64,000 nucleotides of DNA from an uncultured bacterium (GCA_945829425.1 CALZUQ010000008.1:1-64000); one strand, 5' to 3'. Shown: positions 1 to 10,790, numbered from the stretch's first letter. Translations and numbers: made by a program. Notes: a model not told the origin generated them from the sequence alone.

Positions 1-365
1 GAGGAGTTAGCCGATATGCTGGATATCCCGGTAGATAAGATTGCGGAGACGCTGATATTCCTTGGGAAGGAGTTTGTGAGTTGTTGGACTATGCCATTCA
101 AGAACATGGAGAACAGAAAATCATTGAGTCTAATGGCTTTGGATCTGTCAAAGAAATAAAGGAATCTACAGAAGAGTCGCAAACTAACTGGAGAACAAAA
201 CTGGGCGATAAAGCAAAAAGCAAACAGGCCTGGTATAAAAATATCCATCATGGCGAACAATTGGGAAAAGTTATTATCAAATATGTAAGCCAGATGGACA
301 AAGAATGTACATTAAGAAAGGAATATGAGCAGATAATTAATTGGATTGGAAATGACATTGACTGA
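1..365 (+). pseudogene. 3' end of OLD-family (GajA-like) nuclease gene, frameshifted
   Basis: The window opens inside a gene. The frame starting at base 1 reads EELADMLDIPVDKIAETL and continues to GKEFV near base 77, then makes no sense and stops at 159. From about base 79 the third frame continues coherently (ELLDYAIQEHGEQKII) to the stop at 363-365. One missing G in GTGAG near 76-80 would join the two parts, so I read this as one gene with a 1-base deletion, or a sequencing error. The C-terminal stretch KSKQAWYKNIHHGEQLGKVI fits the end of an OLD-family TOPRIM nuclease, but this rests mainly on the neighbouring GajB-like helicase, which the last bases overlap. Most of the protein lies outside the window. 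Confidence 0.5.
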
Positions 366-1821
366 TTTTCTTAAAGCCTCAAAAGGTTTGCTTATAGCAC
401 CTGCAGGACATGGTAAAACACATACAATAGGTAATTGTGTAAAAGCATGCCCGGATAATTCTGTGCAACTCATTCTGACGCATACGCATTCTGGTATAGC
501 TTCATTAAGAGCGAAGTTCAAGAAACTTGGTATATCAAATAACAAATATAAACTTGAAACTATTTCGGGCTTTGCCCAAAGATTGGTGTTCGCATATGTA
601 CATAAGGACAATATTCCTAAGCAAGAGGAAAAAGGGTATTTTGATTTTATAATTAAAAAATCTATCGATTTATTGTGTTTGGTCTCAGTGCAAGCAGTTG
701 TAAAAAACTCTTTTCAAGGGGTTTTTGTCGATGAATATCAGGATTGCACGATAGACCAACATAAAATGATTATGCGATTTGCAGATTTAATGCCGATACA
801 CATTTTGGGTGATGAGTTACAAGGTATATTCTCTTTTGCAGGAAGGAAAGTTGAATTTAATAAAGAATTAGCTGATTTTGAAAGTTTTGACTTTCTTACC
901 GAACCTTGGAGATGGAAATTGAATGGGAATTGTGAAAAACTAGGTCACAAAATTCTCCATATAAGAGAAAGGCTTTTATCTAACAGAACTTCCTTTACAC
1001 TTATTCATGATGAAGAAGCACATTTCTTTGTATATGAATATAGTTCCAATGACAATAAATATTACACAATAAGGAAGTGTATAGACAAGATTAAAGACGA
1101 TAGTATTCTTCTGATAACACCAACTTACAAGGATTTAGAATCTGGAAGGCTTAGAGGGGGAATAATTGACAGGGCTGATATGAGAAAACGAATGGGAATA
1201 GAACATTCGTTCACCCTTCTTGAGGCTATTGATGACAAATCTTTTTACTCTGTATCAAAAGATGTTGATGACTTGATGAAGGGAATATCTCGGTCGAGGC
1301 ATAAAATATTCAAAATATATGAGGTGCTAACAAAATTCACTTTCAATATTACAGAGTTAAAGGAATGGATTAATCCAGACAAAAATAACATTAAACAAAA
1401 ACGAGACAAATTTAAAGAACTGTCAAACGCACTCAATGAACACTGCAATACATTTATAAAAGACAGCTCTATGAACAACTTCTATAGAATATTCAATTTC
1501 TTTTATGAGACATTACGTTTACGTCCCAAAAGGCCAGAATTGCTACGTAGTTTGGCTGTTTGTATGAAAAATGCCCTCACAAACAATATTTCAGTATATG
1601 AGAATATGGTTGAATATAAAAACCGAATTAGACAAATCGGCAAAAAAGTTGAGGGACGTTGTATGGGAACTACCCTGCTTACAAAAGGTCTTGAATTTGA
1701 CACTGTCGTTGTGATTGATGCGCATTTATTCTTAGACAAGAAGAATTTTTATGTCGCAATTTCTCGTGCTTGTAAAAATGTAATTATATTTACGGAGAGT
1801 AAAAGAATCACATTAAACTGA
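352..1821 (+). CDS. UvrD/Rep-type superfamily 1 helicase, GajB-like
   Basis: A 489-residue SF1 helicase. Walker A is APAGHGKT (residues 16-23), motif II is DEYQD (about 127-131), followed by GDELQGIFSFAG as motif III; the C-terminal helicase motifs appear as LLTKGLEFDTVVVID and FYVAISRACKN. I take the ATG at 352 rather than the TTG at 346; either start lies inside the preceding gene, so the two are probably translationally coupled. Length and arrangement match GajB, the helicase-like partner of the GajA nuclease in Gabija anti-phage systems (GajB of Bacillus cereus is just under 500 residues). The gene is visibly richer in A+T than the housekeeping genes to its right, which suggests horizontal acquisition. 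A different nuclease/helicase defence pair is possible because the partner is only partly visible. Confidence 0.65.
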   Translation: MTLTDFLKASKGLLIAPAGHGKTHTIGNCVKACPDNSVQLILTHTHSGIASLRAKFKKLGISNNKYKLETISGFAQRLVFAYVHKDNIPKQEEKGYFDFIIKKSIDLLCLVSVQAVVKNSFQGVFVDEYQDCTIDQHKMIMRFADLMPIHILGDELQGIFSFAGRKVEFNKELADFESFDFLTEPWRWKLNGNCEKLGHKILHIRERLLSNRTSFTLIHDEEAHFFVYEYSSNDNKYYTIRKCIDKIKDDSILLITPTYKDLESGRLRGGIIDRADMRKRMGIEHSFTLLEAIDDKSFYSVSKDVDDLMKGISRSRHKIFKIYEVLTKFTFNITELKEWINPDKNNIKQKRDKFKELSNALNEHCNTFIKDSSMNNFYRIFNFFYETLRLRPKRPELLRSLAVCMKNALTNNISVYENMVEYKNRIRQIGKKVEGRCMGTTLLTKGLEFDTVVVIDAHLFLDKKNFYVAISRACKNVIIFTESKRITLN

Positions 1822-1865
1822 TAAGGGATAATCTTAAATTCACAATCAATGTCTTTTACGATTGT

Positions 1866-2171
1866 TTATCTTCTCATCCCATATCCTTGCCTCGGCAAAT
1901 CCTCCACAATACCTTCCAACTCCCTATCCATTTTGGATAGTTCCTCTTTGGACAAAGCATATATGCAGTCAATCGCCAGTCGGTTGGCTGCTATTTTTCT
2001 GTGTGCAAGGATGGTCTCTTCGCCACCGATGGAGGGGCGGTTTGCACCGCTTGCCTCCAGATAGTCGTTTACTGCGTCACGCATGGTGAACTGTCTCATG
2101 CCTGTCTTTGCCCAGTAGATAAGGGCATCGGCAGCTGCTTTTCTTGTTTTGCTGTATTCGTTGTCTGTCAT
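1866..2171 (-). CDS. hypothetical protein, 101 aa
   Basis: I do not recognise this protein. It is a soluble, charged, probably helical polypeptide beginning MTDNEYSKTRKAAADALIYW and ending with basic residues (RQGYGMRR). It has no signal peptide or membrane segment. It is chosen over the overlapping plus-strand reading frames because its composition is protein-like and it starts with ATG. It lies convergent to the GajB-like gene, with 44 bases between their ends, and about 430 bases beyond the ATP synthase operon, so it may belong to the same acquired segment as the defence genes. Confidence 0.5.
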   Translation of the reverse strand: MTDNEYSKTRKAAADALIYWAKTGMRQFTMRDAVNDYLEASGANRPSIGGEETILAHRKIAANRLAIDCIYALSKEELSKMDRELEGIVEDLPRQGYGMRR

Positions 2172-2341
2172 AATTCTGATGTCTTGAGTTTGCTAAAAAA
2201 GTTTGATACATATCCAAATTGATATTTCAACCAAGATGATTGCCCAACTTACAAAAGCCAAGCTTAGACATGTTTATTGCTGGACATTAGCGTCCGTAAG
2301 CAATATAATGTCTTTGCAAGAAAACACAAATCAAAAACAGC

Positions 2342-2460
2342 GGTATCCTTTCGAGTGATATAGCTGGTATCATTTAGTGCGCTACGAGCGGTATCCTTTG
2401 AGTGATACAACCGGTATCCTTTGGAGCGCTAAAGGTGGTATCCTTTGACCGATATTATCA
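2342..2460. repeat. five tandem repeats of 23-24 bp
   Basis: GGTATCCTTT (once GGTATCATTT) recurs at 2342, 2366, 2390, 2413 and 2437, giving steps of 24, 24, 23 and 24 bases. The second half of the unit comes in two forms, one like GAGTGATA and one like GCGCTA. There are no unique spacers, so this is a minisatellite rather than a CRISPR array. It lies between the small unknown gene and the terminator of the ATP synthase operon; the terminator stem itself contains GGTATC. Confidence 0.85.
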
Positions 2461-2477
2461 ATTTCACCGTTGTATCT

Positions 2478-2512
2478 AAAAAAAAAGCATGATACCAGTA
2501 CGGTATCATGCT
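2478..2512 (-). terminator. rho-independent terminator of the ATP synthase operon
   Basis: AGCATGATACC (2486-2496) and GGTATCATGCT (2502-2512) form a perfect 11-bp stem with a 5-nt loop. On the minus strand the stem is followed directly by a run of about eight or nine T (the A run at 2478-2486). It lies about 100 bases beyond the stop codon of atpG, the last gene of the operon. Confidence 0.8.
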
Positions 2513-2609
2513 CCCTAAATATGCCGTATCCTATCATGAAAAATCGTTAGAAAAAAAATACGATTATTTATGGATACAAATGGATAGGATCACGGCGGTA
2601 AAAATGTTA

Positions 2610-3581
2610 TCAGTTCTGCGAACCTCCTGCAAGGTCGAGCAGCTCGTTGGTGATAGCCTGCTGTCTTGACTTGTTATATTGCAGGTTAAGCTGGCGTAAT
2701 AGGTCGTCGGCATTATCTGTTGCAGTCTGCATGGCGACCATACGGGCAGCATGTTCACTTGCAATACTGTCAAGTAATGCAGTGTAGAGCATGAGGTGTG
2801 CAAGTTTCGGTATCAATGCAGACAAGACGGTATTCATGTCAGGCTCAACGATAAAGTTATCGTTCAGCGGCTTTCCGTCAAGACTGCGCACACCGTTTCC
2901 TTCATTTCCGGCATCGCGTTTTCTGAGATACTCCTGTGCCTCTTTTGTCGCCACATTTGATTTCAAGTCGCGGTAATGGTCTTTAGTCAGTTCAGACTTT
3001 ATGTCGATAGGCAAGAATGTCTTACGTGTAAGTATCTGTGACCCCGCCGACTTGAAGTGGTGGTAAACCAGCTCCACCTTGTCTATCTCACCGTCAATGA
3101 ATTTCTTTCCCAGTTCTCTCGCTATGTCAATACACTGCTTTACGTTAGGCTTGTCAGCAAGGTCGTTGAATGAGCCACCTATCTTGTATCCAAGCTTCTC
3201 AGCTTTTTCTGCGACCTTACGTCCTACAGGATATATCACGATATTCTCCTTGCCCAACGCCTCATACTCTGCCGCCACCATCTGCATCTGCTTGATGATA
3301 TTCGCATTGAAACCTCCACAAAGGCTGCTGTTCGAAGAATACGCCACAATAGCGACCCTTTTCACCGGTCTCTCTGTGGTGAATACGTTCGAAGCGTCAG
3401 CCTCTGATGCGAGGAATGTCTTGAGGATATGCTCGAGCATCGTCTCGTATGGCAACATGTTCTCAATCATCACCTGTGCATGGTGAAGCTTTGAGGAAGC
3501 TACCATTTTCATGGCACTTGTAATTTTTCTTGTGCTGTTGACACTTGCAATCCTGGTTTTTATCTCTTTTAGCGACGGCAT
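2610..3581 (-). CDS. atpG: F-type ATP synthase gamma subunit
   Basis: Central rotor stalk of the F1 motor. The N-terminal helix PSLKEIKTRIASVNSTRKIT and the C-terminal helix with SEHAARMVAMQTATDNA and QQAITNELLDLAGG are the conserved coiled-coil ends that insert into the alpha3beta3 head. At 323 residues it is about 35 longer than the usual 285-290; the extra length lies around residues 195-250 (region with KRDAGNEGNGVRSLDG), before the C-terminal helix. Last gene of the operon, starting 6 bases after the atpA stop. Confidence 0.97.
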   Translation of the reverse strand: MPSLKEIKTRIASVNSTRKITSAMKMVASSKLHHAQVMIENMLPYETMLEHILKTFLASEADASNVFTTERPVKRVAIVAYSSNSSLCGGFNANIIKQMQMVAAEYEALGKENIVIYPVGRKVAEKAEKLGYKIGGSFNDLADKPNVKQCIDIARELGKKFIDGEIDKVELVYHHFKSAGSQILTRKTFLPIDIKSELTKDHYRDLKSNVATKEAQEYLRKRDAGNEGNGVRSLDGKPLNDNFIVEPDMNTVLSALIPKLAHLMLYTALLDSIASEHAARMVAMQTATDNADDLLRQLNLQYNKSRQQAITNELLDLAGGSQN

Positions 3582-3587
3582 AGGCTA

Positions 3588-5174
3588 TTAGTTTTTAAAC
3601 TGTCCGGCAATATCAGCCATTACCTGTTCGATAACAGCCGTGATGCTATCGTCAATCTTTCCGTTTCCGAGTGCTTCAACGACTTCCGGATGCGAGCTGC
3701 GTATCTTGTCGAGGAAAGATGTCTGACACTCACGAACCTTCTCAACAGGTACGTCATGCATAAGACCCTTCGTACCGCAATAAATTATGGCTACCTGTTC
3801 GCCCACCGGCATAGGACTATACTGTGGCTGTATGAGCAGCTGGTTATTCTTACGTCCTCTGTCAATAGTCATGGCAGTTACGGCATCCATATCACTTGAG
3901 AACTTAGAGAACGCCTCAAGCTCACGATACTGTGCCATATCTATTTTCAGCGTTCCTGCCACCTTCTTCATACTCTTTATCTGAGCAGAACCGCCTACAC
4001 GGCTCACAGAGATACCTACGTTAACGGCAGGACGGAAGCCCTGGTTGAAGAGGTCAGATTCAAGGTAAATCTGTCCGTCAGTAATAGAAATCACGTTTGT
4101 CGGAATATACGCAGAAACGTCACCTGCCTGAGTCTCAATGATTGGCAGTGCTGTCAGCGAACCACCTCCACGCACTTTTCCTCTCAGACATGCCGGCAGG
4201 TCGTTCATCTGTTCAGCCACCTCTTGCTGTTCATTAATTTTCGCAGCACGTTCAAGAAGTCTTGAGTGTAGGTAGAAGACATCACCGGGATAAGCCTCAC
4301 GTCCTGAAGGACGACGTAGAATCAGCGACACCTCACGGTATGCGACAGCCTGTTTTGAGAGGTCGTCATACACTACGAGTGCATGCTGTCCTCTGTCGCG
4401 GAAATACTCACCTATAGCAGCACCAGCAAAGGGAGCATAATACTGCATGGCAGCAGGGTCGCTTGCAGTAGCCGCCACAACTATGGTGTATGGCATTGCA
4501 CCGTGCTGCTTAAGGTTTTCCACGAGTGCCGCCACCGTCGACGCTTTCTGTCCTATAGCGACATATATACAGTACACAGGTTTTCCAGCCTCATAGAAAC
4601 TTTTCTGGTTAATAATGGTGTCGACAGCAATTGCCGTCTTTCCTGTCTGACGGTCACCAATGATAAGCTCTCGCTGTCCTCGACCGATAGGTATCATGGA
4701 ATCAACAGACTTTATGCCTGTCTGCAGTGGCTCCTTGACAGGCTGCCTGTATATAACGCCAGGAGCCTTTCTGTCAAGCGGCATTTCGAAGGCTTCGCTG
4801 AGGTCTATCTCCCCTTTTCCGTCGATAGCCTGACCGAGCGGATTTATGACACGTCCGAGCATGTTGTCGTTGACACGTATAGAAGCAATTCTCTTGGTAC
4901 GCTTTACGACCATTCCCTCCTTTATGCCCTCCGTAGAGCCCAGGAGTACGCATCCGACGTTGTCTTCCTCAAGGTTCATGACGATTGCCATTGTGCCGTT
5001 CTCGAATTCGAGCAGCTCGTTGGCTTCAGCGTTTCGCAGACCGTATATACGTGCTACACCGTCACTCACTTCGAGTACTGTGCCTACCTCGTCAAACTTC
5101 TGTTCACCACTGATGCCTTGTAGCTGTTGCAACAGCATCTCAGACACTTCGCTTGGTTTGATTTTATCTGACAT
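3588..5174 (-). CDS. atpA: F-type ATP synthase alpha subunit
   Basis: Non-catalytic nucleotide-binding subunit of the F1 head, 528 residues. The Walker A loop GDRQTGKT is at residues 173-180; [20 protein letters not shown] and [11 protein letters not shown], which carries the arginine finger for the beta active site, are intact. Length is slightly above the usual 500-515. It is placed between atpH (13-base gap) and atpG (6-base gap). Confidence 0.98.
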   Translation of the reverse strand: MSDKIKPSEVSEMLLQQLQGISGEQKFDEVGTVLEVSDGVARIYGLRNAEANELLEFENGTMAIVMNLEEDNVGCVLLGSTEGIKEGMVVKRTKRIASIRVNDNMLGRVINPLGQAIDGKGEIDLSEAFEMPLDRKAPGVIYRQPVKEPLQTGIKSVDSMIPIGRGQRELIIGDRQTGKTAIAVDTIINQKSFYEAGKPVYCIYVAIGQKASTVAALVENLKQHGAMPYTIVVAATASDPAAMQYYAPFAGAAIGEYFRDRGQHALVVYDDLSKQAVAYREVSLILRRPSGREAYPGDVFYLHSRLLERAAKINEQQEVAEQMNDLPACLRGKVRGGGSLTALPIIETQAGDVSAYIPTNVISITDGQIYLESDLFNQGFRPAVNVGISVSRVGGSAQIKSMKKVAGTLKIDMAQYRELEAFSKFSSDMDAVTAMTIDRGRKNNQLLIQPQYSPMPVGEQVAIIYCGTKGLMHDVPVEKVRECQTSFLDKIRSSHPEVVEALGNGKIDDSITAVIEQVMADIAGQFKN

Positions 5175-5187
5175 AATAATTTGTTTT

Positions 5188-5724
5188 TTACTTTTTCAAC
5201 TGTGATAGAACCTGTCGCAGCTGGTTCTGCACACTGGCATCGAGACGGTAAGTGTCATATTCGAGCACAAATCCTCCTATGATGTCAGCATTAACCTCTG
5301 TCTCAAATTCCACAGTACCCTTTGTCTTACTCTCCACCATCTGACGCATTTTCTGCTCTGTGTCAGGTGAAACGGCGACGGCGGTGGTCAGTTTGCCGCG
5401 GATGATGTTCTTCTGTTTTCTATATAGAGTGATGTATGAGTTCGCCATAAATTGCATCATGCCCTCACGCCCTTCCTTTAGTACGAGGTCAGTGAAAGCT
5501 GTTGCAATCTGTGACGGATGGTTTCCCATAGCCACAATGAGCAACTCACGTTTTTTCTCCTTCTGAAGCATGGGATTGTCTATCGTGAACCTCAGCTGGG
5601 GCACTTCGATGTAGCTCTTAGCGAGCGTAGACATCTCCTGATACACCTTGTTCTCTATATTGGCGTTAAGAGCAGCCTTGAGCAAAGCGCGGGCGTATCG
5701 TACCGATATTACTCCGATGTCCAT
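5188..5724 (-). CDS. atpH: F-type ATP synthase delta subunit
   Basis: 178-residue peripheral-stalk subunit that ties the b dimer to the top of the F1 head (OSCP family). The N-terminal [14 protein letters not shown] matches the family signature, and the C-terminal [24 protein letters not shown] is typical of delta. It lies 5 bases after atpF and 13 before atpA in the transcribed order. Confidence 0.95.
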   Translation of the reverse strand: MDIGVISVRYARALLKAALNANIENKVYQEMSTLAKSYIEVPQLRFTIDNPMLQKEKKRELLIVAMGNHPSQIATAFTDLVLKEGREGMMQFMANSYITLYRKQKNIIRGKLTTAVAVSPDTEQKMRQMVESKTKGTVEFETEVNADIIGGFVLEYDTYRLDASVQNQLRQVLSQLKK

Positions 5725-5729
5725 AAGCG

Positions 5730-6245
5730 TTATTTTTTATCTTCAACAGCAACTTCATCCAACAGCCTGTCAATTGTCTCCATCTGCTTGTCTTCAGAGG
5801 ACAGTTCTTTGCGGAGTATCTTCTCTGCGACCTTAACAGAAAGCTCAGCCACCTGCGCACGTATCTCGCTTATGGCAGCCTGCTTCTGGCTCTCTATCTC
5901 TGTTCGGGCTTCAGCAATCAGTCGGTTGCCCTCCTCACGTGCTTTCTCCTGTGCTTGCGATACGATAGCGTCACGTGTGTCAGCAGCCTCCTTCAATATC
6001 TGCGCCTGCTTCTGACGAGCCTCCTGAAGCATGGACTCGCCCTCTTTCTGTATGTTCGCCAGTTTCTCTGATGCCTCGTGTGCTTTCTTCAGGCTCTCGT
6101 CGATATATTTTTTACGCTCTTCCACCATGCCTATAATAGCCGGGAAGCCGTATTTCGCAACGACGAAGAACACCACAATGAAAGCCAACAGCATCCAGAA
6201 GAGCAAACCCAGATCGGGGGTCAGTATTGATGGCAAATTTTCCAT
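5730..6245 (-). CDS. atpF: F-type ATP synthase b subunit
   Basis: 171-residue b subunit of the peripheral stalk. One N-terminal membrane helix (about residues 10-32, LGLLFWMLLAFIVVFFVVAK) is followed by a long charged helical region rich in K, E, A and Q (about 38-165), as expected for the right-handed coiled coil that reaches to the delta subunit. Only one b gene is present, so the stalk should be a homodimer. Confidence 0.95.
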   Translation of the reverse strand: MENLPSILTPDLGLLFWMLLAFIVVFFVVAKYGFPAIIGMVEERKKYIDESLKKAHEASEKLANIQKEGESMLQEARQKQAQILKEAADTRDAIVSQAQEKAREEGNRLIAEARTEIESQKQAAISEIRAQVAELSVKVAEKILRKELSSEDKQMETIDRLLDEVAVEDKK

Positions 6246-6317
6246 TGTATAAAGTTATAATTCAAAAATCATTTTCCTTTTTTTCAGATGTGACGCAGTC
6301 TTCTGCTGCTGTCATAC

Positions 6318-6560
6318 TTACTTGATAAGGAATGCACAGGCAGCTATAGCGAAGAGCGCACAACCCTCGACGAAAGCAGAAGTAAGGATCATGTTTGTCT
6401 GTATTTTGCCCGTTGCCTCCGGCTGACGTGCTATGGCATCCATTGCGCTTCCTCCAATCTTACCGATACCCAAACCTGCTCCAATAGTAGCAATACCTGC
6501 TCCGAGACCGCAGCCCAGCTGTGCCAGACCTTCAGCAGCCAAAAGTGTTGAAATAATCAT
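6318..6560 (-). CDS. atpE: F-type ATP synthase c subunit
   Basis: 80-residue hairpin of two membrane helices forming the rotor ring. The glycine-rich first helix (GLGAGIATIGAGLGIG), the polar loop RQPE (45-48) that contacts gamma and epsilon, and the ion-binding glutamate E65 in TSAFVEGCALFA are all visible. The extra ligands of Na+-dependent rings (Gln in helix 1, Ser/Thr after the Glu) are absent, so proton coupling is the likelier reading. Separated from atpB by a 236-base repeat-bearing gap. Confidence 0.95.
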   Translation of the reverse strand: MIISTLLAAEGLAQLGCGLGAGIATIGAGLGIGKIGGSAMDAIARQPEATGKIQTNMILTSAFVEGCALFAIAACAFLIK

Positions 6561-6661
6561 AGTTCTATAGTTTTTTAAAGTGTTAATAATTTTATTCTGT
6601 GATATTTATTTTCTATGTTTTTGTTTCATGCTTTTGTATTATTCATACGTCAGCTGATATG

Positions 6662-6773
6662 CTTTCGCGAAGATTTACTTTCACTAAGATAATCTTTCAC
6701 AAAGATATTCTTTCGCAAAGACATTCTTTCACAAACACATTATTTCGCAAACACATTATTTCGCAAAGGATAT
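6662..6773. repeat. seven tandem repeats of 16 bp inside the atp operon
   Basis: A 16-base unit close to CTTTCGCAAAGACATT is repeated without a break, beginning at 6662, 6678, 6694, 6710, 6726, 6742 and 6758. Variation is mostly G/A in TTTCGC versus TTTCAC and in the last six bases. It lies in the untranslated gap between atpB and atpE, so it is transcribed within the operon. Confidence 0.9.
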
Positions 6774-6796
6774 ATGTGAAAGGGTCTCATCTTCAC

Positions 6797-7846
6797 TTAT
6801 GCGTGATGTTCCTTATGTGCCAACCCGATGAATACCGCACTAAGCATTGTGAATACGTACGCCTGAACGAAAGCCACGAGAAGCTCGAGACAGTTCATGA
6901 ACAGCAGCATTATGATGCTGAAGGCATTCAGTCCGAGTCCGAAGCCTACGCCCATTGACCATCCAAGGAATATGACACATGTGAAAGAAAGTATCACGGC
7001 GTGTCCTGCCATCATATTTGCGAAGAGACGGATCATGAGTGCGAAAGGTTTCGTAAACACTCCGAAGAGCTCAATCACCGGCATGACAGGTAGAGGATAA
7101 GCCTTCAGGAACAACGGCACCTCCGGCCAGAATATCTCTTTCCAATACTCTTTGTTTCCGAAGAGGTTTATTGCAATCATGGTACATACGGCGAGGAAGA
7201 GAGTGATGTTTATGTTTCCCGTGACGTTTGCTCCTCCCGGGAATACAGGAATCAGCCCTATCATGTTCGTCGTAAGTATGAAGAAGAACACGGTGAGAAG
7301 ATAAGGTGCATACTGTCTGTAATGCTTCTCTCCTACCGCAGGCTTTATAAGGTCATCGTGTATTGTCATCACGAGCATTTCCACGGCACCAACGAAGCCC
7401 CTTGGCGCCTCGCTCTTTTCATCTCGTTTCTTATACCACCTTGCGCATGAGAGGAATATAGCTATCATCACTATTACAACGATCCATATCTGCGTCACTG
7501 TCTTTGTGATGCTCAGGTCGATAGGTCGCGACGTAGTTCCGTCAGCCATTCTCTCATATATTTTCCCGTGGTGTTCGCTGTCGAAAAAGAAAGGCTCCGG
7601 AAGGTTGTGCGCCGTCCCTACGAACCATTCTCCCGTCTGTCCGCTGCGCACTATTATTGGCAGTGGTATGCTCAGGTGCTTTCCCTCGTAAGAAGCAATA
7701 TGCCACTCGTAAGAGTCTGCGAGGTGCTCAAGAACTATCTCCGGAATATTCAGTTCTTCGCCGTTCTCTCCTCCATGAGCCGCGAGTGACTTCAGCGGCA
7801 CAATGGCGAGAATCATCAGGAGAATTGCAGTTCTAAAATGTTTCAT
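6797..7846 (-). CDS. atpB: F-type ATP synthase a subunit
   Basis: 349-residue stator channel. An N-terminal signal-like segment (ILLMILAIVPLKSLAA) precedes an unusually long soluble region to about residue 115, then the membrane helices begin with IWIVVIVMIAIFLSCARW. The essential arginine sits in KPFALMIRLFANMMAGH, about residue 275. The long N-terminal extension accounts for the excess over the 250-270 residues of most bacterial a subunits and is common in Bacteroidota. It lies between the small membrane protein gene and atpE. Confidence 0.95.
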   Translation of the reverse strand: MKHFRTAILLMILAIVPLKSLAAHGGENGEELNIPEIVLEHLADSYEWHIASYEGKHLSIPLPIIVRSGQTGEWFVGTAHNLPEPFFFDSEHHGKIYERMADGTTSRPIDLSITKTVTQIWIVVIVMIAIFLSCARWYKKRDEKSEAPRGFVGAVEMLVMTIHDDLIKPAVGEKHYRQYAPYLLTVFFFILTTNMIGLIPVFPGGANVTGNINITLFLAVCTMIAINLFGNKEYWKEIFWPEVPLFLKAYPLPVMPVIELFGVFTKPFALMIRLFANMMAGHAVILSFTCVIFLGWSMGVGFGLGLNAFSIIMLLFMNCLELLVAFVQAYVFTMLSAVFIGLAHKEHHA

Positions 7847-7965
7847 CTTGCACTTTGTTTTGTTATCAGGCTGCTGTACAATTGCTGTTGTAAGGAGTTT
7901 CTTTTTACTTTCTGCGTTCAGGATGACAAGTCTCCCAGCAGCAATGTTCTACAGATGCGCCCACA

Positions 7966-8376
7966 TTAATTATTATTGAGTTTGCCGCCGTTGGTAAGGC
8001 GTGAAAAGAAGATAGAGTGATGAGCCAGTGTCAGGAAGTAATATACCATCATTACGATGACATACGGCGTCATGGCGTCACGGCCTACGACGATATAACA
8101 TCCGAGCATGGTTGCCAGAGCAAGAAGCATTCTGAACGCAGATACTGCGGTATAGAACGTCGTAAGGCTTTCCGGCGACTTCAATGCCACCCTGCGCCAT
8201 ATCAGTGCGTCAGCCGTCTCTATGACTATCGAGAACACCACGCTTACCGCCATTGGGTACATCAGTCCTTCTGCCATTCCCGCCGTGTCAATGAGCCATA
8301 AGACTAATGACAATGCTGCTATGCAGGCGAGGCTTCCGGCGATGTATTTCTTACTCAGTCTTTTGATATCCGCCAT
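7966..8376 (-). CDS. membrane protein of the atp operon, AtpI position
   Basis: 136 residues with about four predicted membrane segments (around 12-32, 40-58, 78-98 and 104-124). The sequence starts MADIKRLSKKYIAGSL and carries no catalytic motif I recognise. Its place between atpC and atpB is where many operons have atpI, which helps assemble the c ring, but sequence similarity to AtpI is not obvious to me, so the role is inferred from position. The epsilon stop codon of the upstream gene is 3 bases before this start. Confidence 0.75.
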   Translation of the reverse strand: MADIKRLSKKYIAGSLACIAALSLVLWLIDTAGMAEGLMYPMAVSVVFSIVIETADALIWRRVALKSPESLTTFYTAVSAFRMLLALATMLGCYIVVGRDAMTPYVIVMMVYYFLTLAHHSIFFSRLTNGGKLNNN

Positions 8377-8379
8377 ATC

Positions 8380-8622
8380 CTACAGTTCCACGCAAAGACT
8401 TACGTTATTGTTCTGTACCTCGGCGAACCCTCCAGTGATTTTCAGCTCCTGTCGTCCTTCCGCATTCTCGTACACCACCCGTCCCGACTCAAGAGAAGAT
8501 ATCAGCGGTGCGTGGTTCGGCAACACCTGGAACTCGCCAGAGGCTCCCGGCACGGTGACACTCATCACGTCTCCCTTATATACTATCTTCTCAGGAGATA
8601 CTATTCTCAGTTTCAAACTCAT
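8380..8622 (-). CDS. atpC: F-type ATP synthase epsilon subunit, short form
   Basis: Only 80 residues: the N-terminal beta-sandwich domain is complete (LRIVSPEKIVYKGDV, GEFQVLPNHAPLISSLESG, ITGGFAEV), but the C-terminal two-helix domain present in about 130-140-residue epsilon subunits is absent. That domain is the part that can insert into F1 and inhibit ATP hydrolysis, so this enzyme should lack classical epsilon inhibition. Stop and next start are close on both sides, so there is no sign of a frameshift. Short epsilon is normal for Bacteroidota. Confidence 0.93.
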   Translation of the reverse strand: MSLKLRIVSPEKIVYKGDVMSVTVPGASGEFQVLPNHAPLISSLESGRVVYENAEGRQELKITGGFAEVQNNNVSLCVEL

Positions 8623-8813
8623 AATTCTTTAACAATTTATGGTGTATTTAAGGTGGGTCATGCCAAGGTGTGCGATCTGTTTCTTCCTGCATCATTCCAG
8701 ACATGCCTTTTGTCCTGACATCCCTCGCCAATAATCTTGAGCAGAACATGAACGCTACCGCTCAACAACCTATATCACAAAGGATTAAAAAGGACTCTCC
8801 CACCTTACCTGTA

Positions 8814-10325
<1,512 letters not shown>

Positions 10326-10414
10326 TTATGTTTTTATATAGTTTTTCTTTTAGTTTCTCTTTTATTGGTTAATGAAGAGTAAAAAAGTTAACCGTTTATC
10401 ACTCTCACTGTGTG

Positions 10415-10422
10415 CAAAATTA
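10415..10422 (-). promoter_or_regulatory. candidate -7 element for the ATP synthase operon
   Basis: On the minus strand the bases read TAATTTTG, matching the Bacteroidota -7 consensus TAnnTTTG, about 93 bases upstream of the atpD start. A good -33 TTTG is not seen at the expected 19-21-base spacing; only TTTA-like bases lie there. Confidence 0.45.
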
Positions 10423-10508
10423 GTAAAATAAATTTATCCGCTAAAATTTTTTAAGGAATATTTTTTGTTCAAAGAGTTAATTTATATCAATTTGGAGAAA
10501 TAGGAAAG

Positions 10509-10558
10509 AAAAAAAGGAAAATGTGCATGTCTATCATGACATAACATTTTCCCTTTTT
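10509..10558 (-). terminator. terminator after the PurF-like gene
   Basis: GGAAAATG (10516-10523) pairs with CATTTTCC (10545-10552), and ATGTC/GACAT extends the stem inward with two unpaired bases. Poly-A lies to the left and poly-T to the right, so it could work in both directions; on the minus strand it would end the transcript of the gene at 10791-12260. The rest of the 468-base gap 10323-10790 holds only the atp promoter and no convincing gene. Confidence 0.6.
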
Positions 10559-10790
10559 CCAGAAGCGTCGTTGCTTGCCCTACCCTTCTGCGGTTGTCGT
10601 TTTTTGGCTTGTGCTTTTTTATGCACTCCGGTAATACGGGTTATCCCGACAGTTGGCAGATGTCATTATCAGCCTGAATACCTTATTTATATATATGTTA
10701 GGTATTGACAGCGGAATGACATGGTGGCGCACAGTTGCCTTTACATGCCGTTTCCTGACATTTCCACGGGTATTTGCCGTCTGCTTCGTG

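Noticed and set aside
4383..5123. 246-codon plus-strand frame over atpA
   Set aside because: It lies wholly inside atpA, whose conservation explains the open frame; its own sequence is Cys/Ser/Arg-rich without domains.
6318..6560. Sodium-driven c ring
   Set aside because: E65 is present but the additional Gln and Ser/Thr sodium ligands are not.
6662..6773. Possible CRISPR array
   Set aside because: Strict 16-base period with no unique spacers and no cas gene; the 2342-2460 array is rejected for the same reason.
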